From: UBA721 sp002705165 | GTDB lineage: Bacteria > Planctomycetota > Planctomycetia > Pirellulales > Pirellulaceae | Assembly (NCBI GenBank): GCA_045565995.1 | Contig: JBJLEF010000004.1 | Coordinates: forward strand, 62,001 to 126,000 | Reading direction: 5' to 3' | DNA: 64,000 nt | In this document: positions 61,014-64,000 of the stretch, piece by piece | Layout: every line of letters starts with the position of its first letter | Numbering within the stretch: the stretch's first letter is position 1 | The notes under the pieces: generated by a model | Databases searched by the model: none | Seen by the model: only the letters and a program-made list of their open reading frames with translations | What the model was told of the DNA's origin: nothing | Translations under genes and position numbers: made by a program

Positions 61014-62450
61014 AATCTCCGAAACGACCCTTGCGGGTTCGACCCCGGTTAAGCGTTGATCCAGTCCTTGGTGGCGAAAGGTAAGACGATTGTGATCTAT
61101 TCCTAGCTGGTTGAGGATCGTAGCATTAAGGTCCCGAATATGGACCGGGTCTTCAAGAATGTTATAGCTGTAGTCGTCCGTTTTCCCATATTCGAAGCCT
61201 CGGCGTATTCCCGCTCCGGCTAACCACGTTGTGAAGCACCGCCCATGATGGTCTCGTCCATGGTTATCCTTTGAAAGGTTTCCCTGTGAATAGATTGTGC
61301 GACCGAATTCACCACCACATACCACGAGTGTTTCGTCTAATAGCCCACGGCGTTTTAAGTCCTTGACTAAAGCCGCTGCAGGCTGGTCGATATCTTCACA
61401 TTGGAACTTGAACAAGCGGGGTAGGCTCCCATGTTGATCCCATCCACGATGGAATAGCTGAATCGTCCTAACGCCGTTTTCCACCATTCGTCGGGCTAGG
61501 AGACAGTTATGAGCGAAAGTGCCCGGCTTTCGAACGTTCGCCCCGTACATCTCGAGTGTCTCTTCGGTCTCATCAGCTACATCCATTAGCTGGGGTACCG
61601 AGGTCTGCATGCGGAAAGCCATTTCATACTGTGAAATCCTTGCTTCCGTCTCAGGATCCCCAAATTCCGCAAACTCCGTTGCGTTTAGTTGATTGAGAAC
61701 GTCAAGCATATTTCTGCGAGATGCAGGCGTAACCCCTTCAGGATTCGAGAGAAATAACACCGGGTCTTTCCCGGAACGGAAGTTGACTCCTTGATGTCGA
61801 GATGGCAGGAAGCCTGCACCCCATAAACGAGAATATAACGCCTGACTTTGTCCCCTTCCTTTGGAAATCATTACGACATATGCCGGAAGGTTGTCGTTAG
61901 GATTTCCTAGTCCGTAACTGAGCCAGGCGCCGAGGCTAGGTTTGCCTGGTTGCTGTACACCTGTATTGATATAGGTGATTGCCGGATCGTGATTGATAGC
62001 CTCCGTGTGTATCGATTTAACGATCGTTATCTCGTCGGCTATGGATCCAATATGCGGGAGTATCTCATTTACATAAGTGCCATGTTTACCGCGTCGTTTG
62101 AAATTAAACATTGGCGCCACGCAGGGGAAAGATTTTTGGCCGCTGGTCATGCCCGTCAGTCGCTGTCCATTACGAATTGACTCGGGTAATTCCTCACCAT
62201 GAAATTCCCGCATTTTCGGCTTGTAGTCAAACATATCGATGTGAGAAGGGCCGCCGGAAAAGAAAAGATAGATGACGTGTTTAGCCTTTGGGCGGTAATG
62301 GGTATTGAGTAGGGGATCAGCCGCGGAAATAATGCGTGCGCCGGAGCCGCTAAGGGCCGCCAGAGCAGCAGCTCCCAGACTTTTGCCTGCGTTGGTCAGG
62401 AGATGACGACGAGTAAGATTCAGTTGGTATTGGTTAGCTGGATGCATCAT
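61005..62450 (-). CDS. DUF1501-family protein (exported, Tat-type signal)
   Basis: 481 residues with a Tat-type leader (TRRHLLTNAGKSLGAAALAAL). The mature part begins HVIYLFFSGGPSHIDMFDYKP, the DUF1501 hallmark. The family is sulfatase-like in fold (FGRT...NHGRDHHG metal residues near the end) and in planctomycetes is almost always paired with a DUF1549/DUF1553 protein, as here. The proposed role is polymer degradation at the cell surface; biochemistry is unknown. Confidence 0.95.
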   Translation of the reverse strand: MMHPANQYQLNLTRRHLLTNAGKSLGAAALAALSGSGARIISAADPLLNTHYRPKAKHVIYLFFSGGPSHIDMFDYKPKMREFHGEELPESIRNGQRLTGMTSGQKSFPCVAPMFNFKRRGKHGTYVNEILPHIGSIADEITIVKSIHTEAINHDPAITYINTGVQQPGKPSLGAWLSYGLGNPNDNLPAYVVMISKGRGQSQALYSRLWGAGFLPSRHQGVNFRSGKDPVLFLSNPEGVTPASRRNMLDVLNQLNATEFAEFGDPETEARISQYEMAFRMQTSVPQLMDVADETEETLEMYGANVRKPGTFAHNCLLARRMVENGVRTIQLFHRGWDQHGSLPRLFKFQCEDIDQPAAALVKDLKRRGLLDETLVVCGGEFGRTIYSQGNLSKDNHGRDHHGRCFTTWLAGAGIRRGFEYGKTDDYSYNILEDPVHIRDLNATILNQLGIDHNRLTFRHQGLDQRLTGVEPARVVSEILT

Positions 62451-62462
62451 GCGTTTGTCTAT

Positions 62463-64000
62463 TTAGCCGCGAGTAATGGCGGCATCGAGGTTCAGTAAGA
62501 GGTTGGAGAGCAAGGTTAGCGCTGCCTGAATTTCTTTCGGGATAGAAGCGTCACTTGGGTATTCTCCGATTTGGAGTAGTTTATCAGCAGCAGCTTTATC
62601 GGAGCTAAATCGATCGAGTTCCTGTTCATAATAACGTCGCAACAGCGCAATCGTGGCGGCGTCTGCACTGCGGCCTGTTGCGAGGCGATAACCGTATGAA
62701 ATTTGTGAATTGATTTCGGTACTGACCCCGTGCATCCGGTGGCCAAGTGCTCGAGCTGCTTCTAGATACTGCGGATCATTGAGGGTAACGAGTGCTTGTA
62801 ATGGCGTATTCGTTCGGGGCCGCTGGACGACGCATTTCTCGCGACTGGGCACATCAAAAATCGTCATAGCCGGAGCCGGGGCGGACCTCTTCCAATAGGT
62901 GTACATACTACGCCGATAGTTATTAGCACCCTTATCCTGTGTGAAACGAACGTTACCGCTCAGGCTAACTTCATTCCAAAGTCCAGCGGGTTGGTACGGT
63001 TTCACACCAGGACCACCCATCCGATTCGTTAGAAGGCCTCCGGCCGCGAGGGCACTATCGCGAATAAACTCCGCTTGCAACCGAAAGCGAGGCCCATGGG
63101 AATAAAAACGATTGAGTGGATCGATTGTTTTTACCTCAGCCGAAGCATGCGAAGATTGTCGATATGTCTCCGAGGTAACCATTAATCGGACTAGGTGTTT
63201 TAGATCCCAACCGGATTCCACAAACTCTACAGCTAGCCAATCGAGAAGTTCAGGATGGCTTGGGCTGTCTCCCTGAGATCCGAAATCCCCCGTTGTTTTT
63301 ACGATTCCGACCCCAAAGAACATTTGCCAAATGCGATTTACCGTAACCCGGCCCGTAAGCGGGTTGCGATCGTCTGTAATCCAGTCTGCGAGCCCCAATC
63401 GATTGGGAGATAGGCCGGTGATTCCGAGTTGTAGGACTTTGGGAATCGCGGGCATGACTTCTTTGTCTTTTTGGGGACTGGCGTAGTTGCCCCTATCCAA
63501 AATGAAAGTCGGACGCATTTTAGCCACGTCCCCCATTACCATGACGCTGGTAAGAGGTTTCTTTAGTTCGTCGATTACTTTTTGCTGGTTCGTGATCGAA
63601 GTGGTGTGATCAGCGAACATTTTGTCCTGAGAATAGAAACGCTGTCGAAGAACCTGTTGTTCTTCTAATGTGCGGTCTTTTTTGGACTTCTTCAGGATTG
63701 GTGTAATCGCGTCTTGTCCGGCGTCGAGCATTACCTCTTCCGCCCCTAAAGCTCGGCGGTAAATAGAGATTGAGTTGATTTCACCGCGATAGAAGAGTGA
63801 GGAGTCCCTTTTGCCGACTTTGAATGAAGTTTCGGCCTTAATCTCTTTGCTAAGTGAGTCTTGCTGGACAGTTAATTCCTGAGGAACGCCGTCGAAATAG
63901 ATTGCCAAACCACGCGCCTTTTGGGAGCCATCGTAGGTCACCATGACGTGTTGGTGTTTGTCCGGGGAAACTTTGTTCTTGGTTGAAACCTTAATGGCGT
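62463..64000 (-). CDS. DUF1553-containing (PSD1-type) surface protein, 5' truncated by window edge
   Basis: The reverse frame is open from the right edge of the window, so the start lies outside. The first 70 residues are part of a LamG/concanavalin-like domain (HVMVTYDG, LAIYFDG, FYRGEINSISIYRRALG). The rest is DUF1553 (RGNYASPQKDKEVMPAIP, NRIWQMFFGVGIVKTTGDFG, RRSMYTYWKRSAPAPAM). Such proteins usually start with a cytochrome-like PSD1 and DUF1549. It lies 12 bases before the DUF1501 gene and is surely co-transcribed. Confidence 0.93.
   Translation of the reverse strand, partial: AIKVSTKNKVSPDKHQHVMVTYDGSQKARGLAIYFDGVPQELTVQQDSLSKEIKAETSFKVGKRDSSLFYRGEINSISIYRRALGAEEVMLDAGQDAITPILKKSKKDRTLEEQQVLRQRFYSQDKMFADHTTSITNQQKVIDELKKPLTSVMVMGDVAKMRPTFILDRGNYASPQKDKEVMPAIPKVLQLGITGLSPNRLGLADWITDDRNPLTGRVTVNRIWQMFFGVGIVKTTGDFGSQGDSPSHPELLDWLAVEFVESGWDLKHLVRLMVTSETYRQSSHASAEVKTIDPLNRFYSHGPRFRLQAEFIRDSALAAGGLLTNRMGGPGVKPYQPAGLWNEVSLSGNVRFTQDKGANNYRRSMYTYWKRSAPAPAMTIFDVPSREKCVVQRPRTNTPLQALVTLNDPQYLEAARALGHRMHGVSTEINSQISYGYRLATGRSADAATIALLRRYYEQELDRFSSDKAAADKLLQIGEYPSDASIPKEIQAALTLLSNLLLNLDAAITRG

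Overview
The window reads as chromosomal DNA of a planctomycete, most likely a Pirellulales-type lineage. The evidence is the DUF1501/DUF1553 pair at the right end, two formylglycine sulfatases, Gfo/Idh and enolase-superfamily catabolic enzymes, a CPxC zinc-ribbon membrane protein, a very small basic DUF6800-like protein and several long disordered proteins. Base composition is moderate, genes are tightly packed, and many convergent or tandem neighbours overlap by a few bases. I see no phage, IS, integrase or CRISPR, so the interest lies in divergent housekeeping genes and unexplained operons.

Left part (1-13.2 kb, minus strand): a partial amidohydrolase; an AddAB-like recombination helicase/nuclease pair; tsaE and thiL; an HtrA-type protease; then a cluster read from 13.2 to 9.4 kb. 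That cluster holds a MurE-like protein that has lost its catalytic residues, a stand-alone Mur-ligase N-domain, an SDR reductase, and a degenerate Gfo/Idh-like protein with two C-terminal membrane segments. It looks like a repurposed envelope pathway and is the strongest candidate for undescribed biology here.

Middle-left (13.4-25.7 kb): an unknown protein, an HD phosphohydrolase, two membrane proteins (one with a zinc ribbon), an ACT protein, a YbgC-like thioesterase, VanZ, a cold-shock protein, initiator tRNA-Met with its terminator, an SRPBCC protein, a membrane-anchored terpene-cyclase-fold protein, an Ldh-family dehydrogenase, trmL and ispG. Centre (25.7-42.1 kb): an enolase-superfamily enzyme coupled to ispG; a GNAT / Rieske (frameshifted) / lipid A-type acyltransferase set; then a long minus-strand series read pheA, aroF, tpiA, secG, yicC, gmk, rpoZ, coaC, coaB, SMP-30, 2-hydroxyacid dehydrogenase, rimO, pgsA, CPBP protease and Gfo/Idh oxidoreductase.

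Right part (42.1-64 kb): dnaK behind a near-consensus sigma-54 promoter with an upstream palindrome; a DUF6800-like gene; rpsA with a 35-copy 12-bp repeat encoding an acidic tail; a sigma-70-family factor; apt; a sulfatase; a predicted outer-membrane protein; a disordered acidic/basic protein coupled to an O6-methylguanine-DNA methyltransferase; tRNA-Arg(ACG); a small membrane protein; a secreted sulfatase; a membrane-anchored protein with two apparent HU-like folds; a CnoX-like thioredoxin; an MR-type enolase-superfamily enzyme; and the DUF1501/DUF1553 pair, the latter running off the window. All calls come from reading the sequence, with no database search. Motif coordinates may be off by one or two bases.
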